A stretch of DNA of 64,000 nt from Neurospora crassa OR74A (taxonomy: Eukaryota > Ascomycota > Sordariomycetes > Sordariales > Sordariaceae): NCBI RefSeq assembly GCF_000182925.2, contig NC_026506.1, positions 3,968,001-4,032,000 of the forward strand. The letters run 5' to 3'. The position numbers were made by a program, and so were the translations under genes. The notes under the pieces are model-generated. The model had not been told where the DNA came from. It worked only from the letters and a program-made list of their open reading frames with translations, and did no database searches. Positions within the stretch are counted from its first letter, which is position 1, and each line of letters opens with the position of its first letter. This document shows positions 1-11,018 of this stretch, piece by piece.

Positions 1-1517
1 AACACACGACGGACGACGTAGACCGCTGCTCCCTTGGCTTCCTCAGGTTGGGGCTGGAAAAAATCATGTGCCATGGTCTTGACACCCTTCAACTTCTCAT
101 CTCCACCCTCGATGTTCTTTGCGACTTGGGCAATAACCTCGGGCCTGTCCTGCAAGATGCAATTCTCCGGTTTGACCTCTGGGATCTTAGCCAGGAGGTT
201 TGCTAGGAAGTGACCCAGTCCGCCGCCGACGTCGACTACCAGGGGCTTCAAATAGATGTTGGCATCTCCGAGAAAATCATACAGCTCCAGCTTCTGCATG
301 GCAGCTTCGGCAAGCCAAGTAAGCGAAAACTTCTTGGCCGGATACTCAGAGTTGATACCGCGATATCCGCCAACGCCCAAATCGCCGCCCAAAGCGCCCT
401 GCGCACCCTTGTCCTTGGCTGCCATGGCCATCTCAAAGTGGCGCGCATACTCCGGGTAGCGGGCTTTGACTTCCCACGGCGCCAGGGCCGGGTGACCCCA
501 GCCGAGAGAAAAGGGTGTCGGGATGTAGCTTTTGTGATTACCGTCTTGTGCGCCGCGTCTCTTGGTCGTCACGACAATGCCACTACTATCATGGACCAAG
601 ATCTCCTTATCCGATGGATGGGGTTCGTGTCTGTCATAGGTGGAAAAGTACTCGGGCCACTTCGCGAAGCCCTTCATGCCGTTGCCGAAACTAACGATGG
701 CGAGGGCAGCGGTGGCCGGCGAAGTGTTAGTGCGGAGAAGGCGGGAGATGCGGCTGTGGGAGACGTGGGTGGGCGGTCCTTGCTCCCCTTCACCGTCGAG
801 GCGAGAGCCGACGAGTTTGCCGGTGGAGATTAGCATGCAGGCGATGCGGGAGACAAGAGATTCATCGGCGTCGATAGCACGGGCGAGGTCGGCGATGGAG
901 ATGGAGCCCGTGAGAGGAATGTGATCAAAGGCGCGCCAGTGGAGGAAGATGTTCCAGGCTGCGACGTCGCCGATCTGTTACACGGATTTGTCAGTCAGGC
1001 TGCAACGGTTGTGGGTTGATATGAGGGAACGGGGCGAGCTTACGGTGACCCAATCCGACTTGAGCGAATCCATGGGCGGTGCGGTCTCAAAGGCAATCTT
1101 CTTGCCTAGTTTCGCGATGCGCTGGCGAAGAGCAATCTCCTCAGGCGACGGAGGAAGAGGCACATGATTTGCCGATTCGGGAGAGTTGGGGGCAGGGGTG
1201 AGCTTGCTGTCGATAGTCGCTTTGAGCTTCTTAGCTTGGGCGAGGAGGGCTTCAGCGGCCTCGACGATGTCGAAAGCCGGGGCGCTTGGAGTCGGGGTAG
1301 CGGCCGAGGCGGCTGTCTTGTCAGACTCCAGCTCGCCGTCGTCGTTTCTCATGGTGTTACCATGGCCGCTCTCGTGCTGGCTTTCGCTGCTGCTTTCATT
1401 CTCGCTCTCAGTTGCGGGAGTCGGCACGAACAAACTCGGCAGCTCCATATCCAGGCTGTTGTTCTCGTGGTCGATCTCAAGGGTCGACACGGACACGTTG
1501 AATTTCGGGTCCGCCAT
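1..1517 (-). CDS. SAM-dependent O-methyltransferase (plant/fungal type), 3' end cut by window
   Basis: Two exons are visible on the - strand: 1517-1044 and 974-1, joined in phase 0 across a GTAAGC...TAACAG intron (1043-975). The ATG at 1517 sits in a good CAACATGG context. The first ~150 residues are acidic and low in complexity. Exon 2 begins IGDVAAWNIFLHWRAFD and carries a winged-helix-like dimerisation region. Near the window edge comes the SAM-binding motif VVDVGGGLGHFLANLL followed by LQDRPEV, as in the Methyltransf_2 family that includes sterigmatocystin-type O-methyltransferases. The catalytic His region and C-terminus lie outside the window. By family it should methylate a hydroxyl on a small aromatic or polyketide-like substrate, but the substrate cannot be told. 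No other biosynthetic-cluster gene is visible except perhaps the neighbouring dioxygenase. Confidence 0.88.
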
Positions 1518-2212
1518 GTTGGGCTATTTCAGTTTGCGATTGATCCGCGCAGTTTTCGAAATATTTGTTGTGGGCGCAAGAATTGGAAGAGTCGAAGGGT
1601 GCTGGGTCCCAACGGAGATGGTTATGTACTGTTGACCTGCAATTGTCATCTCATGTTGAACCCAGGTGAATGCCCTCGCGCCCTTCACTGCCTGATTATT
1701 TATTCGGACATCAGGACATATGGGCTGCGCCACAGCCACACAAGGTTCAGCTCGGCCTTTTCGGCTGACGGAACTCGGAAGTAGAAGACGCCGCATCACT
1801 CACGGTGAATGGTTGGGGAAGGGCGGACGATTTCTTCAATCTCACCATGTTTTGTTTGGATGTTGAGGAGCTCGGAGGGGATCGAGTGGAACTGGAACAA
1901 GGACCATGAGTGGGCAACCAAGACCTTATTTGTTTGTTCGGTCGCGAACACTGCCTTCACATGTCCGAGTTGACCGAGCCACCGGTGGTCGGCACTTTTT
2001 TTCTCCCGGAGTATCACAGCCTCAGTCGCTCTTCCCACATGACCTGGGCAGCAAATCAGCCATGCAACCGATACTATTACCGCAGAAATGAACTTGTTGC
2101 AGGAAGACAGGCACAAGGCAGGGTTAAAGGTGTGAAAACCCAACGCATGCATCATGTACTATGTGGTTGTATATGGTGAACAGACACCTTTAACCCTTTG
2201 TTAGGTAAGTAT
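1518..2212. other. Intergenic, 0.7 kb, no gene seen
   Basis: This lies between the methyltransferase start and the dioxygenase stop codon. Short open frames here have no recognisable domain and no gene-like composition. It should hold the methyltransferase promoter and the dioxygenase 3' UTR. Confidence 0.6.
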
Positions 2213-3337
2213 CTAACTCCCATTCCCCTTAACATCGTGCATCATCCTGACCCTCCTCTGCGTCCACTCCCAACAACTAACAGCCTCATATTTCGGCTCC
2301 TCTCCTTCTTCCACACAGCTGTCCAACACCTCACAAGTCTCATTCAAATTAAACCCAAAGAAGAAAGCCATGCTCAACCTCTCCTTCCCACTGTAATTCT
2401 GCACCCGATGCACCGTACTGACATACTTGTCGTTGGTAATCCGCTGCATATAATCCCCAAAGTTGACCACAAACGTGCCTGGGATAGGCTTTGCATTCAA
2501 CCACTGCCCCGATCTCGACAAGACCTGCAACCCGCCCACCTCGTCCTGCCCCAAAATGGTAAACAGCTGGAAATCCGTATGCGACCCAATGGACACCTTG
2601 GTCTCGTCTCCCTTTCCCTCCTCTTTTCCAGAGGCAGACAACGGCGGATAATAATTAACAGCCATGCCCAAATCCGGCCACCGACTCTTCTCATCAAACG
2701 CCGTCTCCTCCAGCCCCAAACTCAGTGCAAACGCCCGCTGGAGCACCCTCCCCAAATGCAAGACCGCCTGGAAATACCGAATGACTGCGGCCTTGAACTC
2801 CGGAGGGACGGCACTCCACGGGTAATCGTCGGGGTCATGCTTGATCATCGCCTTTACCTCGTCCGGTATCTCCTCTTCTACGTTCTTGACACTCGGATCG
2901 TACCGGGGATCATATCTCCACGAGAAGGACTCGCGGTGGTCGACGCTCTCGAATGGGTTGAGGCGCTGCGTACGAGGTGGTTTCCAGCCGTATTTGTAAA
3001 GGGAGTTGTGCATGCTGGCTTTTTCTTTTTCCGAGACGGGGGAGCGGAAGAATTGAAAAGCGGATTCTTGGGCTTCTTGGATTATGGAGGGAGGGATGCC
3101 ATGGGAGGTGATGTAGAAGAAACCGTTGGTCGTGGCGGCTTGGCGGATTTGCTTTGCGACCTCTAGGCGAGAGGAAAGGGAAGAGGAAGGGGAGAAGAGA
3201 GGGGCGAGGGAGATGATGGGGAGTTCGGAGGGGAGGGCGTCGCGGGGCGGATGGGGGAGGATGGATCGGGTGATGGGGCCGTTGCCTGAGGCTAGGCGGA
3301 GGGTTGTTGTTGCTGGCTGCTGGTCTTGGGTAGACAT
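2213..3337 (-). CDS. 2-oxoglutarate/Fe(II)-dependent dioxygenase (isopenicillin N synthase-like)
   Basis: A single uninterrupted 374-residue frame. The N-terminal DIOX_N part (about residues 38-160, starting LPIISLAPLF, with GFFYITSHGIP) is followed by the jelly-roll oxygenase core. The iron triad is visible: H253 and D255 in SHTDFQLFTIL, and H310 in STVHRV. The co-substrate-binding R-x-S pair is R320/S322 in ERLSMAFFF. All residues needed for non-haem iron chemistry are therefore present. Family members hydroxylate, desaturate or cyclise small molecules; the substrate is unknown. It is encoded on the same strand as the upstream O-methyltransferase, which would suit a small secondary-metabolite pair, though two genes are not enough to claim a cluster. 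No intron is needed. Confidence 0.93.
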   Translation of the reverse strand: MSTQDQQPATTTLRLASGNGPITRSILPHPPRDALPSELPIISLAPLFSPSSSLSSRLEVAKQIRQAATTNGFFYITSHGIPPSIIQEAQESAFQFFRSPVSEKEKASMHNSLYKYGWKPPRTQRLNPFESVDHRESFSWRYDPRYDPSVKNVEEEIPDEVKAMIKHDPDDYPWSAVPPEFKAAVIRYFQAVLHLGRVLQRAFALSLGLEETAFDEKSRWPDLGMAVNYYPPLSASGKEEGKGDETKVSIGSHTDFQLFTILGQDEVGGLQVLSRSGQWLNAKPIPGTFVVNFGDYMQRITNDKYVSTVHRVQNYSGKERLSMAFFFGFNLNETCEVLDSCVEEGEEPKYEAVSCWEWTQRRVRMMHDVKGNGS

Positions 3338-4828
3338 TGTGGGTAGTGGTTGCTTGGATGCTGGGTTGAACTCGAGCGCGTGTGTTGAAAGGGAATTGGA
3401 TTTTATGTAGCTGTGCTATAGGCCCGTGTTCTGCGCTCTTTGTGGCCTATTGAGTCACCGTGACCTTTTAGTTCGTTGATGAAGGTGACGGTCGTCTAGT
3501 TGCGTTGGCTCCAGGGTCGTGACGGACACTCAACGTTTGTCGGCTGGTGATACTCGATGGTGAATGTACGACTGACGGTGTTTGACTGAAAATAGCAGAT
3601 GTTGGTGAAAATGCCGTCTTCCTGTTCACAAGGTGGTAGGTTTGCCTTGATATTCCCTCCCAGGAAGTTGTTATGGAGGAGAAATCGAGACTTGAGAGGG
3701 GTACGGTCATCCAGATCACATACCCCAGATAGGCACGGATGGTTATCAATCCAAAAAAAAACAGACTAGACCTGTTCCGGATCTCGGTTATCTTGCCGAT
3801 GGCACCGTATCGGCATGGATGAGAGGCTTTTGTCTGTCTCTTTCACGGAGTCGAGCCCCATGACCCCCGGATCTTCGGGCATCTCCGATGGATCTTTTCG
3901 GCAGCTTCCACATCTTGACATATCGGATAGAGGAGGGGCACTCCCGCTTTTGAACACTGAGGTATGGCAGAAATACAATAAAAATTGCCTGAAAGAAATC
4001 GAAATTGCCAAACAATTCACGAAGCAATCAGTCTTCCAGCAAAAAGGGCTGTCAAGGTTGTCATAACTGCGAGTCCTTTCGGAGAGGAAGAGAAAAACCG
4101 TGGCTCACCACGGGTTAGGGTTACAAGAGCATGAGATGGGCTTGCGGCAGGCACCACGCTGTACCATTCCCATGGGACATCAGACTCCTTTCATTACTGC
4201 TGATACTACCATATCGTGCTCGAAAAGTAGGCATTATATAGGTATGCAACAGCTCGAATCCTACCATGTATATCACATACGGTCGGCATCCTGTATTCTA
4301 CGGTAGGTGCTTTGTGATCTTCCTCCATTTGTTGACAACCCCTTACGCCAAGTGGGGGCTCAGATGCCTGCCGGCCGTTCGGTTATAACGACGTCTCGGT
4401 GCAGTTCACAGCGAGTTACATGACACCAACACTGACTAACAAGCATCGCTCGGTGATACGACTGCCGAAGCCAAGCATGTGCACCCCGCGATGCACTCAA
4501 TTACAAACATTCAAGTTCCCCGCCTACCTATCACTTGCTCAGTTCGTGACCAGTTGGTACGACTTTGAAAACCGGTTACCTTTAGTTGTCTTCCTGTTTC
4601 TCTTCTTTCCTGTTCCTGCTAGCTGCTGCTGCGTCGTGCTGCTGCATCTCCCCCCCCTCACAACAAACATCTTACGTCTCTTCCAGTCCAACTCCCATCA
4701 ATTGAATCGAACTCCTACCTACCGTTCCAACATCTTCCACGGGCAACGAACTTCCTCGCAACATCCACCGTCCAGTCTCGCATCACTCAAGACTACCTCT
4801 ACCTGTAAACAACCAAACAACTACCACG
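3338..4828. other. Divergent intergenic region with a pyrimidine-rich leader
   Basis: This 1.5-kb stretch separates the divergently transcribed dioxygenase and aldolase genes and should contain both promoters. From about 4580 to 4828 the + strand is strongly C/T-rich, typical of a filamentous-fungal 5' UTR, and leads directly into the aldolase ATG. I see no convincing gene or repeat. Confidence 0.6.
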
Positions 4829-5967
4829 ATGACGGCTTCATCAATCCCAGTCCCCCCAAAGGGCGTCTGGGTCCCCTCCCCCACCTTCTTCACCACGTCC
4901 TCCCCCTCCCCTTACTCCCCCACCCAACCCGCCGTCGACTACGCCTCCCAAACAGCCCACACCCTCTTCCTCGCTCGCTCCGGCATCACCGGCGTCGTCC
5001 TCCTCGGTTCTACAGGCGAAGCCATGCATCTTTCCCGCTCTGAACGGTCCCACCTCATCAAGTCCGTCCGGCAGGGGCTCGACGAGGCCGGCTTCCGGAA
5101 ATTTCCCATCATGGCGGGTGTTTTAACGAATGGAGGCGTGGAGGAGACAGTGCAGTGGTTGGATGATTACAAAGAGGCGGGCGCGGAGTTTGGGTTGGTG
5201 TTGGTGCCGGGGTATTTTGGAGCTGGACGCGGGGTGTGGGGAGAGGGACACTCAGGACAGGAGGGGGTGGTGAACTGGTTTAAGGAAGTTCTCTGGGGGA
5301 TGAAAAGCAAGGAGATGGGGATCGTGGTGTATAATTACCCCGGGGTGAGTAATGGGGTGGTGCTGGAGCCGGAGGGGTATAGAGCGTTGGCCGAGGATCC
5401 GAGGGTGGTTGGGTGTAAGATGTGAGTGTACACTACCCGAGTCTTTTCTGTTCCATCCTGGGATACCAGACGAGGGGAGGGGAGAGGAAGCAAAGTGGAA
5501 AGCAAAGACGTGCTGATAGACTGCCAAACAGGTCCCATGGAAACATCTCGCACCACCTCCAAGTCTCTCTCGACCCCGAAATCAACCACGAACGATTCCG
5601 TGTCTTTTCCGGATTCGGTCAACAACTCGGTCCCATTGTCTTGTTTGGCGCAGCTGGCGTTATTGACGGCATGTCAGCTTACTACCCGAAGACAGTGGTC
5701 AGACTATACGAGCTAGCGCAGAAGGACGATCTCAGGCCGTCGGAGAGGGCAGAGCTGAACAAGTTGCAATACGTGGTGAGCAAGGCCGAGGAGTTTGTTG
5801 TCAAGTATGGCTTGAGGGGTATCAAGGAGGCAACGTACAGGGTTGCGGGCTTTGGAGATTTGGAGGCGGCGAGAGTGCCGGTTGTCGCGAGAATGGGGGA
5901 GAAGGAGTGGGAGGAGGGGAGGAAAAGGTATTTGATGGATATTGAGGAGATTGAGAAGACGCTCTAG
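4829..5967 (+). CDS. DapA-family aldolase (4-hydroxy-2-oxoglutarate / 2-keto-3-deoxy-sugar acid aldolase type)
   Basis: Exon 1 is 4829-5421 and exon 2 is 5532-5967, spliced after AAG AT with a GTGAGT donor and AACAG acceptor. Together they give 342 residues, a normal length for a (beta/alpha)8 DHDPS-family enzyme. The substrate-loop motif GSTGEAMHLS (residues 60-69) and the conserved YNYPG near residue 170 are present. The likely Schiff-base lysine is K197 in VVGCK, immediately before the splice. Exon 2 supplies SHGNISHH, then GPIVLFGAAGVIDGMSAYYP. In filamentous fungi this subfamily includes L-threo-3-deoxy-hexulosonate aldolases of galacturonate catabolism and several uncharacterised paralogues; I cannot choose between them. 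It is probably a cytosolic class I aldolase. Confidence 0.9.
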
Positions 5968-6082
5968 TCACAAAACAGGAAGGAAGCACGCATATCATTG
6001 GGAATAGGGAATATTCGGCAGGTAACGTAACGAGTGTATGGCTCTCATCACGGCACCAAGGCAAAAAGGAAAAGAAACAAAA

Positions 6083-6216
6083 TGTAGCCCGTACCGGATT
6101 CGAACCGGTAACTTCCACGCTACCGTAGAGCCGCGAACTAAGTGGAACATGACAATACGCCAGATTAGGAAATGTTACCATTACACCAACGGACCACAGA
6201 TCCGGTACGGGCTACA
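6083..6216. repeat. 17-bp perfect inverted repeat flanking a tRNA-like gene
   Basis: Positions 6083-6099 and 6200-6216 are exact inverted copies. On the - strand the right copy lies just upstream of the tRNA-like gene, and the left copy is that gene's own T-arm 3' strand, acceptor strand and next few bases. See the tRNA entry and the finding. Confidence 0.9.
6085..6195 (-). tRNA. tRNA-like gene, possibly intron-bearing tRNA-Gln(CTG) or a pseudogene
   Basis: Read on the - strand, the acceptor strands GGTCCGT and ACGGGCT pair over 7 bp with two G-T wobbles. The A-box region is TGGTGTAATGG and the T arm ACCGG-TTCGAAT-CCGGT is perfect, so Pol III A and B boxes are intact; T-rich sequence follows the 3' end. 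Counting from the 5' end puts CTG at the anticodon with T33 before it, suggesting glutamine, followed by roughly 40 extra bases where a tRNA intron would sit. The anticodon stem (TCCTA) does not pair cleanly with any nearby 3' segment. An alternative hairpin TTCCAC/GTGGAA forms within the would-be intron and 3' exon. It may be an odd intron-bearing tRNA or a rearranged copy. Confidence 0.5.
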
Positions 6217-6217
6217 T

Positions 6218-6371
6218 CTTTTTTTTTTTTTTTTCTCTTTTTCCCTCTTTTGTATACTTTTTTCCTTTCCTCTTTTTTTTTTTTCTTTTTTTAATTTTTT
6301 CCCTTCTCTCTTTTTTTTTTTTTTTTTTTTTTCATCTTTTATTTTTTTTTTTCATCTTTTATTTTTTTCCA
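6218..6371. repeat. T-rich simple-sequence tract
   Basis: About 150 bp of almost pure T with scattered C on the + strand. The apparent open frame across it is poly-Phe/Ser and not a gene. It lies upstream of the tRNA-like gene, which is read on the - strand. Confidence 0.9.
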
Positions 6372-7356
6372 GCGATGCTCACTGAAAAGCTAGACAATAT
6401 TATAGCAACAACGAAGGGCTATCTATGAGTGCTTGTCGTATCTGTATTCAAGATAAGGCAGATATGTTCGTCAGGTCTCAATTGTTGCCCAATGTTCGTG
6501 AGTGGCCAGTGTTCATTCGTCTGATGGTTCCATGTCGTGATAGGCTGCTACGGTCCGCCGTCACGGTCCAGTCGTTTGCGACAGCGGTAAATGAGGCCTA
6601 CAGTGAATGGTCGTAGGCCTCATGCATGTATGTATCTTGTTGGTTCAATGTTCGAAACTGGCAGCAAACACGAAAAAGAATGAGAGCCCAGACAGTGGTG
6701 CAGAAGATACTTGGGGTAAATGGCGGGACGAATGAGCGAGCATGAGGTCCGTTTCGGATGAGTTCGCCAGTTCACATTTCTTACTCTTCCCTCTAAACAA
6801 CGTCAAAAACGAAGTTGAGATCCCTTTCATCGACATCCGGTTACCATTTGATATTTTCCGTCACCTGGCAAAGACCTTTGATCCCCACAACGTGTTTGCT
6901 CACCAGGTGTGCAAACGTCCTCCATCCTTTGTATGACTGACTGTTCCTCGACGGATGTTTGCCTTGAGAATTTGCAGCTTCTGATAACTGTTGTCCATCA
7001 GGTTTGACTTATTGAAAACTGGCCAAACGCTGGTGAATCAGATATCGCCTCTGCATTATTACTCACTCCTTCCACCCCATCCGCAAAGGAGACTTCATAG
7101 TGCGGACGACAGCAACCTTTGATCTGACAACTTAACAGGGGGCAGCTGGTACACTCACCTTTTACCCTTCGCCCTTCTGCTTCTTCCCATCTCCTGCCCC
7201 ACACACTCAATCTCACTTCTTCTTCCACCCTCTATCATCTCCAAGAACACTCCTTCTTCCGACGGAGCAGCGCCTTCTACCTCTCACCCAGACCATCCAC
7301 CAACACTAACCCTCACCGCACGCGCGCGCAACTGCCTCATCGAAACAAGTCACGTC
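6372..7356. other. Intergenic, about 1 kb
   Basis: No supported gene. The last ~200 bases before 7357 are C/T-rich and look like the leader of the exonuclease gene. Confidence 0.6.
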
Positions 7357-9091
7357 ATGGCTTCTCGACAACAGACCTCCCACATAGCTCATGCGCAGCC
7401 CATGGGCAAAGCGGCAATAGGCCGTCAAGTCGCCGAGCCCATCGTCGTCTCTGACGAGTACATGCAGTACCTGACCAAGCTGATTCCGTCTACACCGGAA
7501 CTCGTAAAGGCCGGCTTCGTAGTGAGTCCGCTCACCCCGACGGAACTTCAAGCGAAGGTCAAGTGCAAGAACTGCCACAAGAGATGTGAGTCCTCACCTC
7601 ACCGACACATACCGCTGATCGGTGCCAGGCACCGTCACTGACTTTTCGTTCACCGGCAGGCACGAAACCTGATCGTCCACCTAGAAACAGAAAACCCTCC
7701 CACGCTGGCAACATGGAGGGTTCCAGTAATGGCAACTTCGTAGACGAAACGACGTCTACTGCGTCAAACGCTGGTTCGAGCCAGACGTGTAGACTCAGAA
7801 GCCATGGCAAGCCGCTTGACGAGGGCAAGCAGACTGAGAGTACAGGTACCTCTACAGGTACCAACAGCAAACATAAACCCAATATGATCTGCAAGTACCA
7901 CCCCGGGCGAGTTAACAACAAGGCAAGTTCTCCCCATCCCACTCACCTAACATCAGAAAACCTCCCACTAACCTACCCATCTAGATCTGGACGTGCTGCA
8001 CCCTTCATGTCTCCCAACCCCCTTGCTCCAGCTCACCATCTCACACCCCTGTAACCTACGCCCCCGGCATCCTCGAATCCCGGTGGCTCTTCCTCCCCAC
8101 TCCTTCCTTTTCCCCTTCCTTTTCCCCTTCCACTTCCTTCAACCCTTCCACTTCCTTTTCCCTTCCCCCTTCCACTTCCTTCTCCCCTACAATTTCCCCT
8201 TTCCCTCTAACTTCCCAACCCTCTTCAAACCCCCAACCCCAAGCGCCACCACCCCCTTCTCAATTCCGCCCCGCCGTCGCCATCGACTGCGAAATGGGCG
8301 TCTCCTCCGACTTCGAATCCGAGCTCATCCGTTTATCTCTCATCGACTACTTCTCCGGCCAAGTCCTCATCGACCGACTCGTCCGCCCCAATGTGCCAAT
8401 GCAACACATGAACACGCGTTACTCTGGTGTAACTAGGCAGGATCTCCAAAACGCCATACGCAACGGGACTTGTATTATCGGTGGCCTTGAAGAGGCGCGC
8501 AAAGAGGTGTGGAAGTTTGTCGGGCCGCAGACTGTGGTGATTGGACACTCGGTAAGGAACGATTTGAGTGCTTTGAGGTGGATACATAATCGGTGCGTGG
8601 ATAGTTTGGTAGTGGAGGAGGGGGTGAGGAAGAAGATCAAGGCTAAAGAAGAGGAGGAGGAAAAGGAGAAGGAAAAGGTGAGGGAAAAGCAGAAAGAGGA
8701 GAGGTTGTTGGAGATAAGCTTGCATTGTGGCCCGGGCATGGCGGAGGAAACGAGAAGGATGATGGAGGAGGAGGAGATTAAGGAGAAGGAGAAGATGAAG
8801 AAAATGAGGGGGAAGAGGGGGGAAGATGGCATGTCGTTGAAGGCGCTGACCAAGAAGAAGCTTGGTCGTGTGATTCAAGATGCTGGGAAGAAGGGGCATG
8901 ATAGCGTCGAGGACGCTGTGGCGGCTAGGGACTTGATCCACCATCATATTTTGGGTCTGATGCAGAAGGATAGGGAGAAGAAAGAGGCCGAGAGCGAGGT
9001 CAAGGGGGAGGCCGAGGCTGCTTTTGCTCAGGTACTGGCGGAGGGTACGAGGGATGCGGAAATGGGTTCTGTTTTTGCCGCTTTCCCATGA
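7357..9091 (+). CDS. rex3: RNA exonuclease of the REX3/REX1 DEDDh family
   Basis: Three exons: 7357-7585, 7660-7922 and 7985-9091, giving 532 residues. The first intron is GT-AG. The second has a GCAAGT donor, a GC-AG intron, and splicing there is needed to join YHPGRVNN to KIWTCCTLH, the Cys/His region typical of Rex3-like proteins. The DEDDh core is complete: D265 and E267 in IDCEMG, D357 in GHSVRND, and H469 with D474 in GHDSVEDA. A Pro/Ser/Phe-rich linker precedes it. A Lys/Glu-rich insert of roughly 70 residues (about 385-455) splits the core between the third and fourth acidic positions. Yeast relatives trim 3' ends of RNase MRP RNA, 5S rRNA and other small RNAs in the nucleus; the exact substrate here is inferred only from family. 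Confidence 0.9.
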
Positions 9092-9645
9092 GTTGGGATT
9101 CTGGAAACGCAGGCAACTTCAATGGCCCTTCTTTTGGACCTTAACACCCAAGCAGCAAGGGAACAGGTCAGACCATGATGGGTTGCAGCCGCCTTTGATG
9201 GGTAGCTGCTAGTGCAGGCGGCGACGGGAGCAAAGCTACCGGGTAGCTGGGAGAGTTACAGAAAGATCTTGCGTGTATGTAAAGATAATCGAATGTAAGA
9301 GAGCAAAGTAAATAAACCATCAAGTGAAATGCCGCTTCAGCCACTAGGTATCACCCATGCCCTAGACTCCTTGTTACTCCTACGCTGTTGACATCCACGC
9401 CCTCAACTCCGGGTTTTATTTTGGGTCAAGTTGAGTTCTTCTTACTTTCTCTTTCACTCCCCTCTAGTTCCCAAATGCTGCCCGTTTATTGCCTTCTTGT
9501 CCTTGGGTGTCCAATCTGTCCGCAATAATGGTTTGCTTTGTGTTTCCTGTACAGATCCCGAGGGACGTAGGCCTCCAAGGATAAGGCAGTACCAACAAGA
9601 GTGATACTTCCTTTTGAGGCGCCGTATTATTAGAGGTAGGTACCT
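9092..9645. other. Convergent 3' region
   Basis: The exonuclease gene and the C2H2 gene converge here, and the interval should hold both 3' UTRs. I see nothing else in it. Confidence 0.6.
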
Positions 9646-11018
9646 CTATCGAAGGCGATGCTTTACCCTTTCGAGGTGCCTCTTGAAGCGATCCTCGCGG
9701 CGGAACTTGAAGGTGCAGCCGCTGGACATATAGGTGCAAGGCTTCTCTGGGCTCAAGCTCCACCCTGCGCCGATCAAGTCCTCAGGTCTGTCATCATGTT
9801 TGTCGTCAATGTGACGCTGCATGTCCCGTTTGGTCCCCGATGTATGGCCGCAGGTGTTGATGGGGCATGAGATGCGATCTGAAGAGCTGGAGGTGGAACT
9901 CCTATAGCGGAGGCGAGGGATGTCAGTCTCGTCGTTGGCAAATTCGAGCGTAGATAGGCTCCAGTGGTGATTCGTCTAGTTGTGTGTCTATGTGCAGGAA
10001 ATGCTTACTTGGGGCCAGGTGCCGGTGTGTGAGACCATTCCTGGCGTTCTGGACTGGGAGATGGGGCATTGGCTACCCCTGATGGTACTGATATCTCTGA
10101 GTTTGGAGTTCTTCTACCGCTGGAAGACTGGTCAAAAGAGGTGAACAAGTCGAACTCGGTCGAATTGCTCCTCTGACTGGGACCGGAGAGGGTGGCCGTG
10201 GACTTGCCATTCATTTGAATGTCGACCATACCTCTATCCATCTGGCTCCGAAGAAGGCTGGAGTCATGGGTAAAAGTGCTGCCGGCTTCTTGAATAGGAT
10301 CCCAGGTCATGAACTTGCTGGAATCAAAGGGGGGGAAAGGATTGTTGCGTGGAAAGTCATTGGATGAAGCAGAGCAGTGATTTCCTGTCTGAAGAGAGTG
10401 GTGGCCATGGGGAAAGGAAGCCGGTGTCCACTGTTCATATGCGGCGGGCGCAGAGGTTGTTGAGGGGGCAGAGAAGTTGTTCGAAATTCGTGATTGGATG
10501 CGCTCAACATCCTTGCAAAGCTGCATGAACCTCTTGTAATGCCAGGCTTGAGGGGTAAGGGCTTTCTGCTGCATGCACCTCTGATAATGCCAGTCTCGGA
10601 GGGCAAGGGCTTCCTGCATCTGAAGGTGGTGGCTGCCTTTGTCCTCGGTTTGCAAGAGGGCCGGGTCGATGCCCGAAGAGCCGATTGGACAGCCCTATTG
10701 TAGCCCAAAGATTAGTGGATGGGAACGCCTCTCTAACAATCTAACTTTTGGGCATCTCACCAAGTCATGTGGAGTCGTGGTGCTCGCGGATGGAAAGAGC
10801 GGGTTTCCGGATGAAGACGCTACAGAAGAAGTCGCAACTTTCTGACTGTAGGCATTTAACAAAGACACCGGTGTTCTTACAAACGCATCACCGGGGTGGG
10901 AAAGGTTCGTGTAGTCAAATCTATGTTTTACCCCGTCGCCAACCATTCCAACCCTTTGGGAAGAGCTCGAGGCGGACCCATTCGGGATCATATACAGGAA
11001 ATTGACGTGATCTGACAT
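9646..11018 (-). CDS. Two-finger C2H2 zinc-finger protein
   Basis: Three exons on the - strand: 11018-10761, 10694-10009 and 9901-9646. The donors are GTGAGA and GTAAGC; the joins are phase 0 and phase 2, the latter forming a Lys codon. The product is 399 residues. Residues 1-314 are Ser/Pro/Gln-rich and probably disordered. Exon 3 encodes two consecutive zinc fingers: CPINTCGHTSGTKRDMQRH followed by IDDKH, then CTYMSSGC...FRREDRFKRHLERVKH, at roughly residues 327-395. Their spacing and the TKRD and REDR/REDN signatures match the genes at 53.0-54.0 kb and 63.5-64.0 kb and the relic at 59.2 kb, so all four belong to one family. It is probably a nuclear DNA-binding protein; no target can be inferred. 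Confidence 0.82.

Noticed and set aside
6038-6385. Open frame across the T-rich tract on +
   Set aside because: It is the tRNA-like gene followed by poly-T read as Phe/Ser.
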